NCBI GenBank assembly: GCA_922989275.2
Contig: OV277857.1
Coordinates: 7,068,001-7,132,000 of the forward strand
Source: Gari tellinella
Lineage: Eukaryota > Mollusca > Bivalvia > Cardiida > Psammobiidae
Length of the DNA: 64,000 bases
Direction of reading: 5' to 3'
This document shows positions 19,602 through 30,460 of this stretch, piece after piece. The translations under genes were made by a program, and so were the position numbers. The notes beneath the pieces are model-generated. The model searched no databases. It was not told where the DNA came from and saw nothing but the letters and a program-made list of their open reading frames with translations. Numbering within the stretch: the stretch's first letter is position 1; the number at the start of each line of letters is the position of its first letter.

Positions 19602-19642
19602 CTTATTATTATTATTTTATTATCATTATTATTATTATTTTT
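19602..19642. repeat. (TTA)n microsatellite
   Basis: TTATTATTATTATTTTATTA and similar, directly after a family A copy. Confidence 0.9.
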
Positions 19643-19814
19643 GCTATTATTAAAATTGCCCAGTACCCACTGTCGACAAAGGTTTCTAGGTCTCTTCATG
19701 ACAATAGTAAGGTATATGTTCATAGTTTTCGATTAAATATAATGACATTTCGTCCAAACAGGATTGTTCTCAATCAATTATTGTCGTATCCTAAACCGGC
19801 CAAGAGCACTAAAA

Positions 19815-20040
19815 CGCTATTACCGCTAACTTATAACATGCTTGCGGTAGAATGTTTCTGATATTTGGAAACAGTTTGGATCCTGATGAGACGCCGCGTA
19901 ACGCGGCGTCTCATCAGTATCAAAATAGTTTTACAGTCTGACCTTGTTAAAAGAGAAATTTAGAAAACTCATTTTTAGAACAGTATCAGACGACAGTTGT
20001 TGCAGAAGAAAAGATTACCCGGCATGCAAAGAGCTAAACT
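19815..20040 (+). mobile_element. Family F MITE, copy F1
   Basis: The core is TGATGAGACGCCGCG with its inverse CGTCTCATCA; family F differs from B in GATGAGACG for GATCAGACG. GACGACAGTTGTTGCAG and GGCATGCAAAGAGCTAA follow, as in the copy at 31706. Confidence 0.65.
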
Positions 20041-20092
20041 ATCGACCACGAAGAGTGCATTTACAAGTTTGGTCCAAATAAGAAGCCGGGTA

Positions 20093-20338
20093 CAGTGGAG
20101 AATCTGTTATTCTTTCCCAATAAACGCGTTTACGCTAAAACTATTATTTGCAGTGCAAACAGTTTGGAGCCAGATCAGACGCCGGGTAACCCGGCGTCTG
20201 ATCAGGCTCCGAACTGTTTGCCACCAAGATAAACAAGAATTATCAGAATTGTCCAAAAGTTGTTCTTTTCTACGTTTTAGTGCTTTGCGTTTGCGTACGT
20301 TTGCGTTTAAACGGGAAATAATAACATATTCTCCACTG
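20093..20338 (-). mobile_element. Family A MITE, copy A16
   Basis: Complete and TA-flanked. Both strands are open for 86-114 codons across it, which reflects its low stop content and not a protein. Confidence 0.9.
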
Positions 20339-20689
20339 TAAGGATCTATAAAGTTTAAATTTAACAATTACACAATTATGATTAGATAATACAAAAGAAA
20401 ACTTTAGATGGTATTCTGCAGACGACAAACCTAAAGCAGACGGTTTTGTACCAGGTTAAGGATTGAATAGCGTTCCTTAAATCACTTTCACGTTTCTTCC
20501 GCTTTCAAATGACTGGTTTATTTACCACATTTCCTATCCACTGTGAAAGCTATCGATCGTTAATCCTGGACTCGCTATAGAAATATCTTCTGCAACATAT
20601 CATTTGCGGTTATTTTTTTAAAACCATGTCCTCCCTTAAAATTCAAATGGACATATCCAGTATCCAATTTAGTCAAGTTTATTTTGACT

Positions 20690-20820
20690 ATTAAGGTAGT
20701 TTTTGTCGATATGTCAAAAAGCGCAGTCCCTTTCAACAGTGGGCTCCTACACTCTGATTGCATGAGCCCTCCGATCATCTGATCCTACACTTTATGTAAA
20801 GGACACATTGGATTTTTTAG
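20690..20820. mobile_element. possible family C relic
   Basis: AACAGTGGGCTCCTACACTC, GAGCCCTCCGATCATCTGAT and CTACACTTTATG are C-core-like but scrambled. Confidence 0.3.
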
Positions 20821-21084
20821 ATGTATACATTTGTAGAGAAAGTGCGTTTAATGACGAGTTTACTCGTCGCCAGGTTTCTGAGTGTTACACATGAACAAAT
20901 GTTGTCTTCTCATGTGTAGCATAGTCGCTGAACAACAGTACCAACTCTGATTGCTGCCATAAAGGGAAATTTGTTTCCGAATCAGAGCCTTGATTACTCC
21001 CTATATGCTCATCATCAAAATATTTATGTTCAGATTATAACAGTTTTGCATAAAACAGCAAAAACAACAGTTAGCAAGAGGGGT

Positions 21085-21346
21085 TTAACCCTTCGATGCC
21101 TTACTTCGAGCACGGAATTATACAACATGTGTGTTGTATAAATTCGTGCTTCGACTACAAGGTTCATTTACAAACAGTCTGGATCCTGATCAGACGCCGC
21201 TTTACGCGGGGTCTGATAAGGATCCAAACCGTTTGACATTCGTTTAGATATTTCTTAAGTCAAAATACTCAGAAGTTAAATTTGAAACATAAAGCAGACG
21301 GCAATTGTTTTAAGTTGATGACGTCATGGCAGTGAAGGGATTCAAA
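21085..21346 (-). mobile_element. Family B MITE, copy B10, with second hairpin
   Basis: TTAACCCTTCGATGCC to GGCAGTGAAGGGATTCAAA. The usual core has GACGCCGCTTTACGCGG. An extra hairpin (CGAGCACGGAATTATACAAC and its inverse ending TTCGTGCTTCG) lies at 21111-21165. Confidence 0.75.
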
Positions 21347-21399
21347 CCAAACGACAACTTAGACGCTGACAACATGTCTGGAACCAAATAGCCTTCTGC

Positions 21400-21600
21400 C
21401 GTCCAATCTCGAATTAGCTGAATTTTCTAAACAGTTTGGATCCAGATCAAACACTGCGTCCCGTGGAATCTGATCTGAACCTATACTGTTTTTACTAGTT
21501 ATGATTCCTTGAATTAAAAAATGCATTAATCTTAATTTAACAAATTTTGCAGACGAATTCTTTCAAAGCAGACGATATTAATACAGGGTAAGGGTAAGAG
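21400..21600 (+). mobile_element. Family B/F MITE, degraded
   Basis: AAACAGTTTGGATCCAGATC and a damaged stem, then TTTTGCAGACG and AAGCAGACGATATTAA, ending near GGGTAAGGG. Confidence 0.5.
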
Positions 21601-21689
21601 TAGTTCTTTTTTATTTTCCCCTTACTTGCTGACCAAGGATACTAACTTGTCCTTTATTCTTTAGCAGACTCGACTAATTTCTATTGCAA

Positions 21690-21865
21690 ACTATAGTCGT
21701 TTGCAGCAAATATCAGAAATGATTTATATGTAATTTGTCATTGAAAATGGAATCGGAGTGGCAAACAGTTTGGATCCAGATGAGAAGCCGAGTTACTCGG
21801 CGTCTCATCTGGATCTAAACTGTTTGCAATTGGTATCACGTATTCGCCCTATTGCGTGTTAAAGA
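21690..21865. mobile_element. Family F core, copy F2
   Basis: GCAAACAGTTTGGATCCAGA, TGAGAAGCCGAGTTACTCGG, CGTCTCATCTGGATC and AAACTGTTTGC. The ends are not clear. Confidence 0.6.
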
Positions 21866-21869
21866 CTAA

Positions 21870-22560
21870 AACAAGACGTTTTCCTTCCTTTGCCCTAATA
21901 AGCTTTTATTATACCTAATTTGGTCAAATTCAATTAGCCTTTTTGTGGTAGCTTTTAGTCTACATGATAAAAGTAGAGATAGTGCGGTAGTAAAGTTCTA
22001 TGCTACTTGTACATGTCCAAAACGTAATCACGTGACTTGGCTAACAAGTCCAACCAACTCAGATCAAGATACGATTAATGACTGATTTGGGTCCAAAATA
22101 TGTTCTACTTATGTTGAGTGATTTACTATATTTATAAAAAGCACACGAATTAATACGAACTATGATCTCAAACGATATATTTTAGGCCTACGACATATCG
22201 GCATGGTAACGGTTAATCAATATCATGTTCTGGTGTCTTCTGCTTCTAAATTGTCGTCTACGAGAAAAAACTAAATTAAGTTTTAATATGCTTCTTTTCA
22301 TTTAATTAATCATTATCAATATTCGTGTAAAACTGAATTTGTTTTGACCAAATGTCTGACCAAGGACGGAACAATCTGAACATGCCAGTTTTTATTATCG
22401 CACTTTAAAGGTTTGTTTTATTTTTATTTTTTGGTTACCCATTAGGGCCTGATATTGCAAGACTTCAATAAATTCCAGGCTTTAACGAACATACACATTT
22501 TGGTTATAGACAAAGCTTTAATGCACCAATGTCGAAGTTAAACTATCAACCTTGTCCCAT
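21870..22560. other. no gene recognised
   Basis: Unique-looking AT-rich sequence containing one GTCGTCTACG near 22250. No exon found. Confidence 0.35.
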
Positions 22561-22574
22561 GCTAAATTAGGTGG

Positions 22575-22685
22575 CTGAAATGAGTCTTAGATCGTACTTA
22601 GGCCTCAGAAAGGTTTGGTTTGAGCATTCTGCTCAAATGAAATGTTTGGGAATGAGCTCAGGCTCAGCTCAAACGCCGTATACAC
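22575..22685. mobile_element. Family J relic
   Basis: TTTGAGCATTCTGCTCAAAT and TGAGCTCAGGCTCAGCTCAA recall the family J palindrome; weak. Confidence 0.35.
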
Positions 22686-22787
22686 GTACGTATAGAAGCT
22701 CACTTATACATGTAAGTAACTGTACCGTGAAACTTCTTAATAACGACGACCAAGTTATGTTAATAATTAGGTGTTTACGACAGGTGC

Positions 22788-22876
22788 CTGCTTAAAGCTT
22801 GGTGGCTGTAAAACAGAAAGCTCCTTAAGGAGCTTTCTGTTTTACTGCCACCTTGCTTTAAGCTGCCACTTGTCTT
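22788..22876. repeat. Family G hairpin variant
   Basis: GCTTAAAGCTTGGTGGC, then ACAGAAAGCTCC/GGAGCTTTCTGT at the centre, and GCCACCTTGCTTTAAGC. Confidence 0.65.
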
Positions 22877-23174
22877 TTATTCAATCAATAAGCCTTCGTT
22901 TAAGTGATCGTTATAGAGAGGTTTAACTGTATAGGCAAACACGACAGGTCATATTTGACAAGATCATAGTTAATTCAATCAATCGTCTTGTAGGAATATG
23001 CAGCATGTTCGTTCATACGCGCAAATATAAAATCGATGGTATATCTTGAATAAAATGAGGAAACACTATAAATTGCATCCAGCATACGATTAACAACCAC
23101 ACTACCCAAACACACTATATTCGCATATACAAAGAGAGAATGAGAGGGAGAAATACAGAAATACAGGGGATATA

Positions 23175-23420
23175 TAGTGGAGAAAACGTTATTCTTTCCC
23201 AATAAACGCGTTTACGCTAAAACTATTATTTGCAGTGCAAACAGTTTGGAGCCAGATCAGACGCCGGGTAACCCGGCGTCTGATCAGGCTCCAAACTGTT
23301 TGCCACCAAAATAAACATGAAATATCAGAATTGTCCAAAAGTTGTTCTTTTCTACGTTTTAGTGCTTTGCGTTTGCGTACGTTTGCGTTTAAACGGGAAA
23401 GAATAACAGATTCTCCACTG
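23175..23420 (-). mobile_element. Family A MITE, copy A17
   Basis: Left terminus TAGTGGAGAAAACG, right terminus TTCTCCACTG with TA. It sits at the edge of a purine-rich tract; the flanks TACAGAAATACAGGGG and TACAGAAAGAAACAGGG are similar to each other. Confidence 0.87.
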
Positions 23421-23600
23421 TACAGAAAGAAACAGGGAGACGGGCAGAGACAGAGGAAGAAAGAAGGCGATAGCGAGAGAAAGAAAGAAATGCAGAAATA
23501 CAGAGACAGATGCAAAGAGAAACAGAGAGAAAGGCAAGAAAGGCAGATACAAGGTGAGAAAGAGTGAGAGAGGGAGAGAGAGAGAGAGAGAGAGAGACTC
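23421..23600. repeat. GA-rich simple repeat
   Basis: Imperfect GAGAAAGA and GAGACAGA units ending in a (GA)n run near 23570-23596. It also creates a long frame of Ser/Leu codons on the minus strand, which is not a gene. Confidence 0.9.
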
Positions 23601-23604
23601 ATAG

Positions 23605-24180
23605 GAAAACATAAGGAATAGACATACAGACAAATGAACTGAGATGAATAAACAGTCAGAACGACGGTCGAATGTAGCTCTATAGAGTCCCGGTCAACTT
23701 TCTCTATCATCAGTTGTCTGTTATTTCTCCACAACTCTGAAAAAGCCATCGCCAACTTTTTTAAATTTGCTAGCATTCTGCAGTTTCAGCCAAGACATTG
23801 TAAAAACAATATGCAATTTTCTATAGTTTTGTCATTTTGCAAAATGCATCACGATTGCAAAACAACGGTGTCTGAGATTGCCATGTTAAGACAAACTAGC
23901 AACTGGCAATACTCTACAAATGTTTTGAAAAACTTTAGGTTATTATTTTCTAGTAATCGTTTTCAGAAGAAATTATGAACATGCAATGTTTGTTTTTTTA
24001 CATTAATTTCACTGTAGTATATATTCATTTATGCAACATCCCGATCTTAATAAAACGTTTATTGCTGCTAAACAAAAGCAATGCAGAGTCAGAGCAGATC
24101 AGTCTCTACACTGTTTGATATTCAGTTTAAAACTACAGTATTATTAAACTTTTCGAGGAAAATAATGTATTCTCCTATGT
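23605..24180. other. no gene recognised
   Basis: Unique AT-rich sequence with only a GATCAGTCTACACTGTTTG half-core at 24098-24118. Confidence 0.4.
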
Positions 24181-24181
24181 A

Positions 24182-24427
24182 CAGTGGAGAATGTGTTATT
24201 CTTTCCCAAAAACGCGTTTACGCTAAAACTATTATTTGCAGTGCAAACAGTTTGGAGCCAGATCAGACGCCGGGTAACCCGGCATCTGATCAGGCCCCAA
24301 ACTGTTTGCCACCAAGATAAACAAGAATTATCAGAATAGTCCAAAAGTTGTTCTTTTCCTACGTTTTAGTGCTTTGCGTTTTCGTACGTTTGCGTTTAAA
24401 CGGAAAAGAATAACAGATTCTCCACTG
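24182..24427 (-). mobile_element. Family A MITE, copy A18
   Basis: Complete and TA-flanked; TIR CAGTGGAGAATGTG. Confidence 0.9.
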
Positions 24428-24537
24428 TACATGTACATGTAGGTGAACAAAGTCGGTTTTCATTGCAGCTATTATCCATTCGTGACTTAGTTTTAACTCC
24501 TTCATCGCCATTTTTATCGAGCGTTGTTTAACCTCGT

Positions 24538-24743
24538 CACCGCCTACTTGCCGTTTGCTTCTAAATTGCTGTCTGAAATATCATCGAAAGCTAGCTCCAA
24601 TGAAGACAGTATGACTGACAAAGTATCGATACGAATGTCAAACAGTTTTGATCCTGATCAGACGCCGCGTTACGCGGAGTCTGATCTGGATCAAAACTGT
24701 TTGCAAAGTCGCCTTAAGTCGTATACAGCATTGAAAGGGTTAA
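24538..24743 (+). mobile_element. Family B MITE, copy B12
   Basis: TTAACCTCGTCACCGCC to GCATTGAAAGGGTTAA. Core GACGCCGCGTTACGCGGAGTC at 24662-24682; TATCGATACGAATGTCAAAC precedes it as in the best B copies. Confidence 0.8.
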
Positions 24744-24951
24744 ATCCTCTTCTGCTTCAATAAAAACAAATTCACATGAAGTTATTGTCCTATTCCCCCA
24801 TGTGGGAAATCATTCTAGCATTGAGCAAATACTGTTGAGAACAAATCGGGTTTATTCGTAATAATATGAAAGAAATAAGATATGGTCGCCTTTGGCAAGA
24901 GATCTGTAACGGTGCAGAAGACTTTGTTTTCCCAATAACGTGTTTCTGTTA

Positions 24952-25205
24952 CAGTGGAAACTACGTTATTTTCCCGATTAAACTAAACGAAACGCAAACG
25001 CAAAACACTAACACGTAGAAAAGTGCAATTTTTTGACAATTCTGATAATTCATGTTTATCAAGGTGTCAAACAATTTGGAGCCTGATTAGACACCGGGTT
25101 ACCCGGCGTCTGATCTGGCTCCAAACTGTTTGCAATGGCAATAATAATAGTTTTATCGTAAACGTACGCTTATTAGGAAAGCATACAGTAACGTTTTCTC
25201 TACTG
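24952..25205 (+). mobile_element. Family A MITE, copy A19
   Basis: TA-flanked, TIR CAGTGGAAACTACG / GTTTTCTCTACTG. A partial left arm (TTTTCCCAATAACGTGTTT) lies just before it at 24927-24945. Confidence 0.82.
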
Positions 25206-25393
25206 TAAAAGCAAATATTTTCATTTTAACAGTTTAGAATTAGATCAATCTAGGCAGACTCCAGAATATTTGCCACTCAAAATACATTAAAACAAATCGT
25301 TAGAAATTTTTAAAAAAAAAACCAATCCATTTTTATACAGTGTATTGTATTGCGTTTGCGTTTTAACGGGAAAGTTTAAGGTTTTCTACACTG
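25206..25393 (-). mobile_element. Family A relic
   Basis: AACAGTTTAGAATTAGATCA, GCGTTTGCGTTTTAACGGG and TTTTCTACACTG. It abuts the previous copy. Confidence 0.5.
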
Positions 25394-25443
25394 CAACATA
25401 TGATAACACACACATGTACATGTACAGCAGAAAACATGAAAGT

Positions 25444-25682
25444 ATTTCGCGTTTAAACGCCAATGAAACGCAAACGAAACGCTTAAAGTAATTCAATCCA
25501 TGTAGTAAAATAATAAGATGAAAACAATTATTACGATTAATTTAAACTTACTGAGAATCGGTTTAGAGCCTAATCAGACGCCGGGATACCCGGTGTCTGA
25601 TCTGGCTCAAAACGGTTCTCACTGGATAAAACTGTTTTGGCATCAACGCGTTTATTGGAAAAGAATTCAGTATTCCCCGTTG
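25444..25682 (+). mobile_element. Family A relic with intact core
   Basis: GTTTAAACGCCAATGAAACG at the left and TCAGTATTCCCCGTTG at the right. Core GACGCCGGGATACCCGGTGTC. Confidence 0.65.
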
Positions 25683-25849
25683 TATAAAATGAAAACAACC
25701 ATTTTGGAAAAACTCCTGCAATACCTATTATCATGAAATGTTTTCGAAATGTTCGAAAAATAATGACTGACAAGCTCATTCCCTTTGAGATATCATGCTA
25801 GAGATTTCGTTGAACGCAAACTACGGCTTAATTCCAGTACAATGTTATA

Positions 25850-26167
25850 CAGTGCCCCTCTCTGCAACAATAGCCAATGGGAGACAAAGATCCGGTTTGT
25901 TGTTTGGAGTGAGTTGTTATAGGGACGGAAAGCTAATACCCTTTGAGTACATTTACAAACAGTTTGAACCCAGATGTTTGTCACTCGTCTTAATGTTTCT
26001 TCTATCAAAAGGTCAACTACGTTACTTAGGAGAAAAAACGAAAGAAGACAATTTAAAACAGCCATGAAAATCTTGGACATAAATGTACCTTGTTTCGGGA
26101 ACAGCGGTAAGCGTTGTTGTAAGGAGGGGTTCGTTATTAGGAGGGCCGGTGTAGTGAAGAAGCACTA
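25850..26167 (+). mobile_element. Family D MITE, copy D5, core deleted
   Basis: CAGTGCCCCTCTCTGC to GAAGAAGCACTA. The palindrome is reduced to CAAACAGTTTGAACCCAGAT joined directly to GTTTGTCACTCGTC. Confidence 0.75.
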
Positions 26168-26540
26168 AAGTGCAAATGAGACATGATTTTCAAAGTCCTA
26201 TTTTTAAAACAGAAACACAATAAGATTTCAAAAGGAACGCTTTTATGAATTGCCCACAGGAGACATCGTTCAAGTAATGTAATTTGACTGATATTATTAT
26301 AAAGCTGATAATTGTTTACGTCATAAACTCATAATCATAACGGTTAAACATTTTTATCATGATTGAATACCATGAGAAAATGTGACAGTAGACCGAAACA
26401 TTTTTCTGTAAAAAAGCTCCCCATTTCCACGTAGTGGATCTAAACTGCCTGGTCAGTTTTCCATTTTCAGAAGTACTTTTTTTAGAAAGACCACACATTA
26501 AACATACCAATGTTTATGCTCCAAGGCCCGTCATACATGT

Positions 26541-26757
26541 AAAAAACACCGTTCGACAAAAATCGGTCGTAAGTCAAAACTTTAGAATACACCTTATTTC
26601 TTATTTCTCCATCTAATCCTGTCTTGTGACATTTCTTTGAAATCGTTTTTCAAGACGATTCCAAATAGATTTTACAAGACAGGATTAGATAGAGAAATAT
26701 ATAATCATTTAGACATTTATAAACTGACTTACGACAATGTTTTTCATACAACGTTCC
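26541..26757. mobile_element. Family I MITE, copy I1
   Basis: Outer inverted repeats around ACGACAA (CGGTCGTAAGTCAAAAC at the left, GACTTACGACAATG at the right). An inner pair is TATTTCTCCATCTAATCCTG / GACAGGATTAGATAGAG, with an AATCG/CGATT centre. Confidence 0.65.
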
Positions 26758-26929
26758 GTAAGATGGACACCGGCATCTCGTATAGATGAGAAAGGTGTAC
26801 AGTGATCGTCCTGTCCAACCGCGAGTCCTTGTGTCCGTCCGTATACGCGGTTACTCAGAATTTACAGTTTCTTCTAGCATCTAACTTCCAAATGAACTTT
26901 TAACTTTACTCTCATTCTGATCGAACGCT

Positions 26930-27125
26930 TTGCCTGCTGATCGTGACTTCACTGTCTTTAAAAACAATTTCGATCAAGAACAGACGCCGCGTGAGGCGGC
27001 GTCTGATTTGGATTCAAACTGCTTGACACTCGTATTTCGGTTTATTTACTTTAAAAATGTATAAATCTCAATCTAACCAATTTTGCAGACGGCACATTCA
27101 AAGCAGGTGATTTTACAGCAGGACA
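26930..27125. mobile_element. Family B-like MITE, degraded
   Basis: GATCAAGAACAGACGCCGCG, AGGCGGCGTCTGATTTGGAT and TTTTGCAGACGGC; ends unclear. Confidence 0.55.
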
Positions 27126-27129
27126 ATGA

Positions 27130-27390
27130 TTGCGTTTTTAGCTTTCTTCAACATCGCCAATAATTTTTTCTCTTGATTGCAGGTTTTATCAGCAATTAAA
27201 CGGCAGTAAAATGGGCAAGGATGAAGAAATTAAGACATTTGCTATTCTCTACTTATTTTGTTTTACGCCTCCGTTATTCTTCTCAGTAATTACATATAAA
27301 ACAGAAAATACAACCTGTTTTCAGAGATGATTTAAATAAGCAATTGTAGTGTTAAGACATTTGGAAGCTTACTGTTAGCATATGTACTGC
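27130..27390. other. no gene recognised
   Basis: AT-rich, no repeat motif or exon seen. Confidence 0.35.
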
Positions 27391-27391
27391 A

Positions 27392-27480
27392 TTAACCCAT
27401 TTGCGCTCAGTTTAGTTCATTTTCATCAAAGGCATGCCTGGTCAAAATTTTAATTTTCTTTTTGTTTTATATTGAAATTA
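27392..27480 (-). mobile_element. TTAACCCATT element, half copy
   Basis: TTAACCCATTTGCGCTCAG and GGCATGCCTGGTCAAAATTT match, inverted, the right half of the element at 58988-59216. Confidence 0.5.
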
Positions 27481-27819
27481 CATGCGTTTGAATATCTCTA
27501 TTTTTTGGTTCACTGATATATAGCACAGGACCAATTACCCTATTCACTCACCAAACACTAATAAAGCTATAAATAATTGTTCTAGCTAACAACAACTGTT
27601 TATTTTCTCTTTATAGTCTTTAAAAGCTTAAGCACTGTCATATGGCTATTTGGCATTTTTATTTTTTCTCTAATACAATTGATATCCTGAGGATTTAAAT
27701 TTTATCTCAAACGTTTTTGAAATCATATCAAATTAGACAAACTACAATGGGACACTCTGTCAACATAATTTGGTTTAATTCCCTTCACTCCGGATATAAA
27801 ATGTTGCATATTTCTCTTT

Positions 27820-28045
27820 TCAACCCTTCGTCTGCTAAAAATTCGTCTGCTTCTCGGTTTTCGTCTGCTTCTCCCATTTCGTCTGCAATACTTTTTTAAT
27901 TTAATTTTATATAAAATTGAGGGGCATAAGTGTAGAGTGAGCATCAAACAGTTTGAATCCTGATCAGACACCGCGCTACGCGGCGTCTGATCAGGATCCA
28001 AACTGTTTGTAATTTCTAGTAAAGACGCGAATAACAATATAAAGC
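27820..28045 (+). mobile_element. Family B MITE with four TCGTCTGC boxes
   Basis: TCGTCTGC occurs at 27828, 27843, 27861 and 27879. The core TTTGAATCCTGATCAGACAC and its inverse lies at 27950-28010. A weak inverse end (AAGCCTTAAC) closes it. Confidence 0.65.
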
Positions 28046-28324
28046 CTTAACCTTTTTATATCTTTATTTCTTCATCTCTTAAACAGGTGTTTTGCATCTC
28101 GTGTTCTCAAAATGAGATTATTTCTTCATTACTTTATTATCGTCTTTTTAAAAGTATGACGTCTGCATCTTTGGTCAAATTAATTTATCTTTGCATTTGG
28201 GTTGGAGAAACATATTACGAATGCCAACATTTAAGATACTATTTAGGCGTCACGTTCTTTGACGTCTGAGCAGGTTCCAAACTGTTTCCAAATATCTGTA
28301 TGTCTAAATGTGTAATGAAAGAGT

Positions 28325-28510
28325 CGACCCTTATCATGACGTAATACCGCCTGCTTTGAATTTGTCGTCTGCAATTATTATTCAATTAAGATCTATAAAT
28401 GTTTGATTAAAGACATTTTAAGGCGAGTGTCAAACAGTTTGGATCCAGATCAGACGCCGCGTTACGCGGCGTCTGATCTAGGTCTAAACTGTTTGCAAAC
28501 GTTGATATAT
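28325..28510 (+). mobile_element. Family B MITE, copy B16
   Basis: CATGACGTAATACCGCC, TTTGTCGTCTGC and the core GACGCCGCGTTACGCGGCGTC at 28451-28471. A damaged core fragment (TTTGACGTCTGAGCAGGTTC) precedes it at 28258. Confidence 0.65.
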
Positions 28511-28840
28511 TCGACATTTGTAGTGAAATACTTAATTTTCTCAATCAGTTCTTCTTTTTATGCGTATTGTTCAATAAATGTTCCGGTCATAAAAGTTACA
28601 ATTTTTAGTGAAAGCTGGAAGGATATGAGTACCCTTTGGTGTAACGCGTGAGATTCAAACTAAGAATGTTTAAATTGCATTGGTTGATTCAAATTAATTC
28701 CATTCAGTATGTTGAAAAGCAAAGGAGTTATGGTCTTCGTTAATATTGACCTTAATGGTAGGTTGCATACAGACACTGTGATTCGTTGTCATCAAAGAAT
28801 ACAATCTATTTTGGTACTTTAACCAATTACTCCATAGATA

Positions 28841-29087
28841 CAGTGGAGAATCTGTTATTCTTTCCCGTTTAAACGCAAACGTAGGCAAACGCAAAACACT
28901 AAAACGTAGAAAAGTACAACATTTGGACAATTTCTGATAATTCTTGTTTATCTTGGTGGCAAACAGTTTGGAGCCTGATCAGACGCCGGGTTACCCGGCA
29001 TCTGATCTGGCTCCAAACTGTTTGCACTGCAAATAATAGTTTTAGCGTAAACGCGTTTATTGGGAAAGAATAACACATTCTCCACTG
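28841..29087 (+). mobile_element. Family A MITE, copy A22
   Basis: Complete and TA-flanked. First of three A copies in a duplicated block. Confidence 0.9.
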
Positions 29088-29112
29088 TAGATACCACATT
29101 TTAACCCATTTA

Positions 29113-29359
29113 CAGTGGAGAATCTGTTATTCTTTCCCGTTTAAACGCAAACGTACGCAAACGCAAAGCACTAAAACGTAGAAAAGAACAATTTTTGGAC
29201 AATTTCTGATAATTCTTGTTTATCTTGGTGGCAAACAGTTTGGAGCCTGATCAGACGCCGGGTTACCCGGCGTCTGATCTGGCTCCAAACTGTTTGCACT
29301 GCAAATAATAGTTTTAGCGTAAACGCGTTTATTGGGAAAGAATAACACATTCTCTACTG
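29113..29359 (+). mobile_element. Family A MITE, copy A23
   Basis: Complete. Flanked by direct repeats 29088-29112 and 29360-29384, 23 of 25 matching. Confidence 0.9.
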
Positions 29360-29570
29360 TAGATACCACATTTTAACCCATTGGATTAGTTCCTTCATTG
29401 AAAACGCAGAATGGCTTTCAAGCGCATTTTACTTTAATTTCAACCTGCTTCAAGTGTTCTTCTGTCTTCTAAACTAGAATTGAACTATGAGGTAATAGGT
29501 TAAAAATGTTGAATAATACCAATCGCACAATAAATAGCAAATCGATCTTTTGAAACGGGTACATGTACTA

Positions 29571-29816
29571 CAGTGGAGAATCTGTTATTCTTTCCCAATA
29601 AACGCGTTTACGCTAAAACTATTATTTGCAGTGCAAACAGTTTGGAGCCAGATCAGACGCCGAGTAACCCGGCGTCTGATCAGGCTCCAAACTGTTTGCC
29701 ACCAAGATAAACAAGAATTATCAGAATTGTCCAAAAGTTGTTCTTTTCTACGTTTTAGTGCTTTGCGTTTGCGTACGTTTGCGTTTAAACGGGAAAGAAT
29801 AACAGATTCTCCACTA
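29571..29816 (-). mobile_element. Family A MITE, copy A24
   Basis: Complete, opposite in orientation to A22 and A23. Right terminus CCACTA. Confidence 0.9.
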
Positions 29817-30039
29817 TACCACATTTTAACCCATTTAATTAGTTGAAAACGCACATTGGCTTTCAATCGCATTTTACTTTAATTTCAACCTGCTTCAAGT
29901 GTTCTTCTATCTTCAAAACTAGAAACGAACTATGAGGTAATAGGTTAAAAATGATGAATAATGCCAATCGCGCAATAACTGACAAAACGATCTTTTGAAA
30001 CGGGTACATGTACTATTGTAGGAGTATTACATGTAACCC

Positions 30040-30185
30040 GTTAACTGGCATGACGTCATACAATTTAACCCTTTGCTGTCTGCATTTGTTTCTCAAATTT
30101 AAATTTAAGGTATATTGACGTAAATTATATTTGAAATGAATGTCAAACAGTTTGGACCCTGATCAGACGCGGCGTGGTGGAGTTT
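30040..30185 (+). mobile_element. Family B left part (truncated)
   Basis: GTTAACTGGCATGACGTCAT to CTGATCAGACGCGGCG; stops inside the core. Confidence 0.55.
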
Positions 30186-30460
30186 AAGATATTATGTTAT
30201 CTAAGCGTCAATAACTTGTATTTGATTGTAGTCAGGTGTCTGCTAAAATCATGACCAATGTCAAGGAGAAATCGCTTGTAGGAGCTATCCCTTTTACCTT
30301 CACATTGATTTAAACAGATATCTGCATTACATGTAAGCACCATCACTGAGTCAAATGAACATATGACGCTAAAATCCGGGGCGTGTGGATAAAATGGACT
30401 TCAAAGCGCGCGTCTGTGAAGGGTGGTTCTAGTTTCAATGGAGAGAACGTTATTCTCTTA

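Larger units (their letters stand above)
29088..30016. repeat. local duplication containing A copies
   Basis: TACCACATTTTAACCCATT through GAAACGGGTACATGTACTA occurs twice: 29364-29570 and 29817-30015 (with GCTTTCAA, TTTACTTTAATTTCAACC and ATGAGGTAATAGGTTAAAAA in the same order). A 25-bp part of it also occurs at 29088-29112. Confidence 0.85.

Noticed and set aside
23189..23776. A 195-codon minus-strand frame rich in Ser and Leu.
   Set aside because: It is produced by a GA-rich simple repeat joined to a family A copy; no independent coding signal.
26733..26776. Possible EGF-type exon on the minus strand reading CRCPSYGTLYEKHC, with a perfect GTAAGT donor and a phase that would join the laminin-G exon at 9564.
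   Set aside because: The donor and half of the exon fall in the terminal inverted repeat of the family I MITE (26541-26757), whose other copies contain the same ACGACAA...GTAAGTCA string. The match is most likely coincidence, though exonisation could be tested with RNA data.
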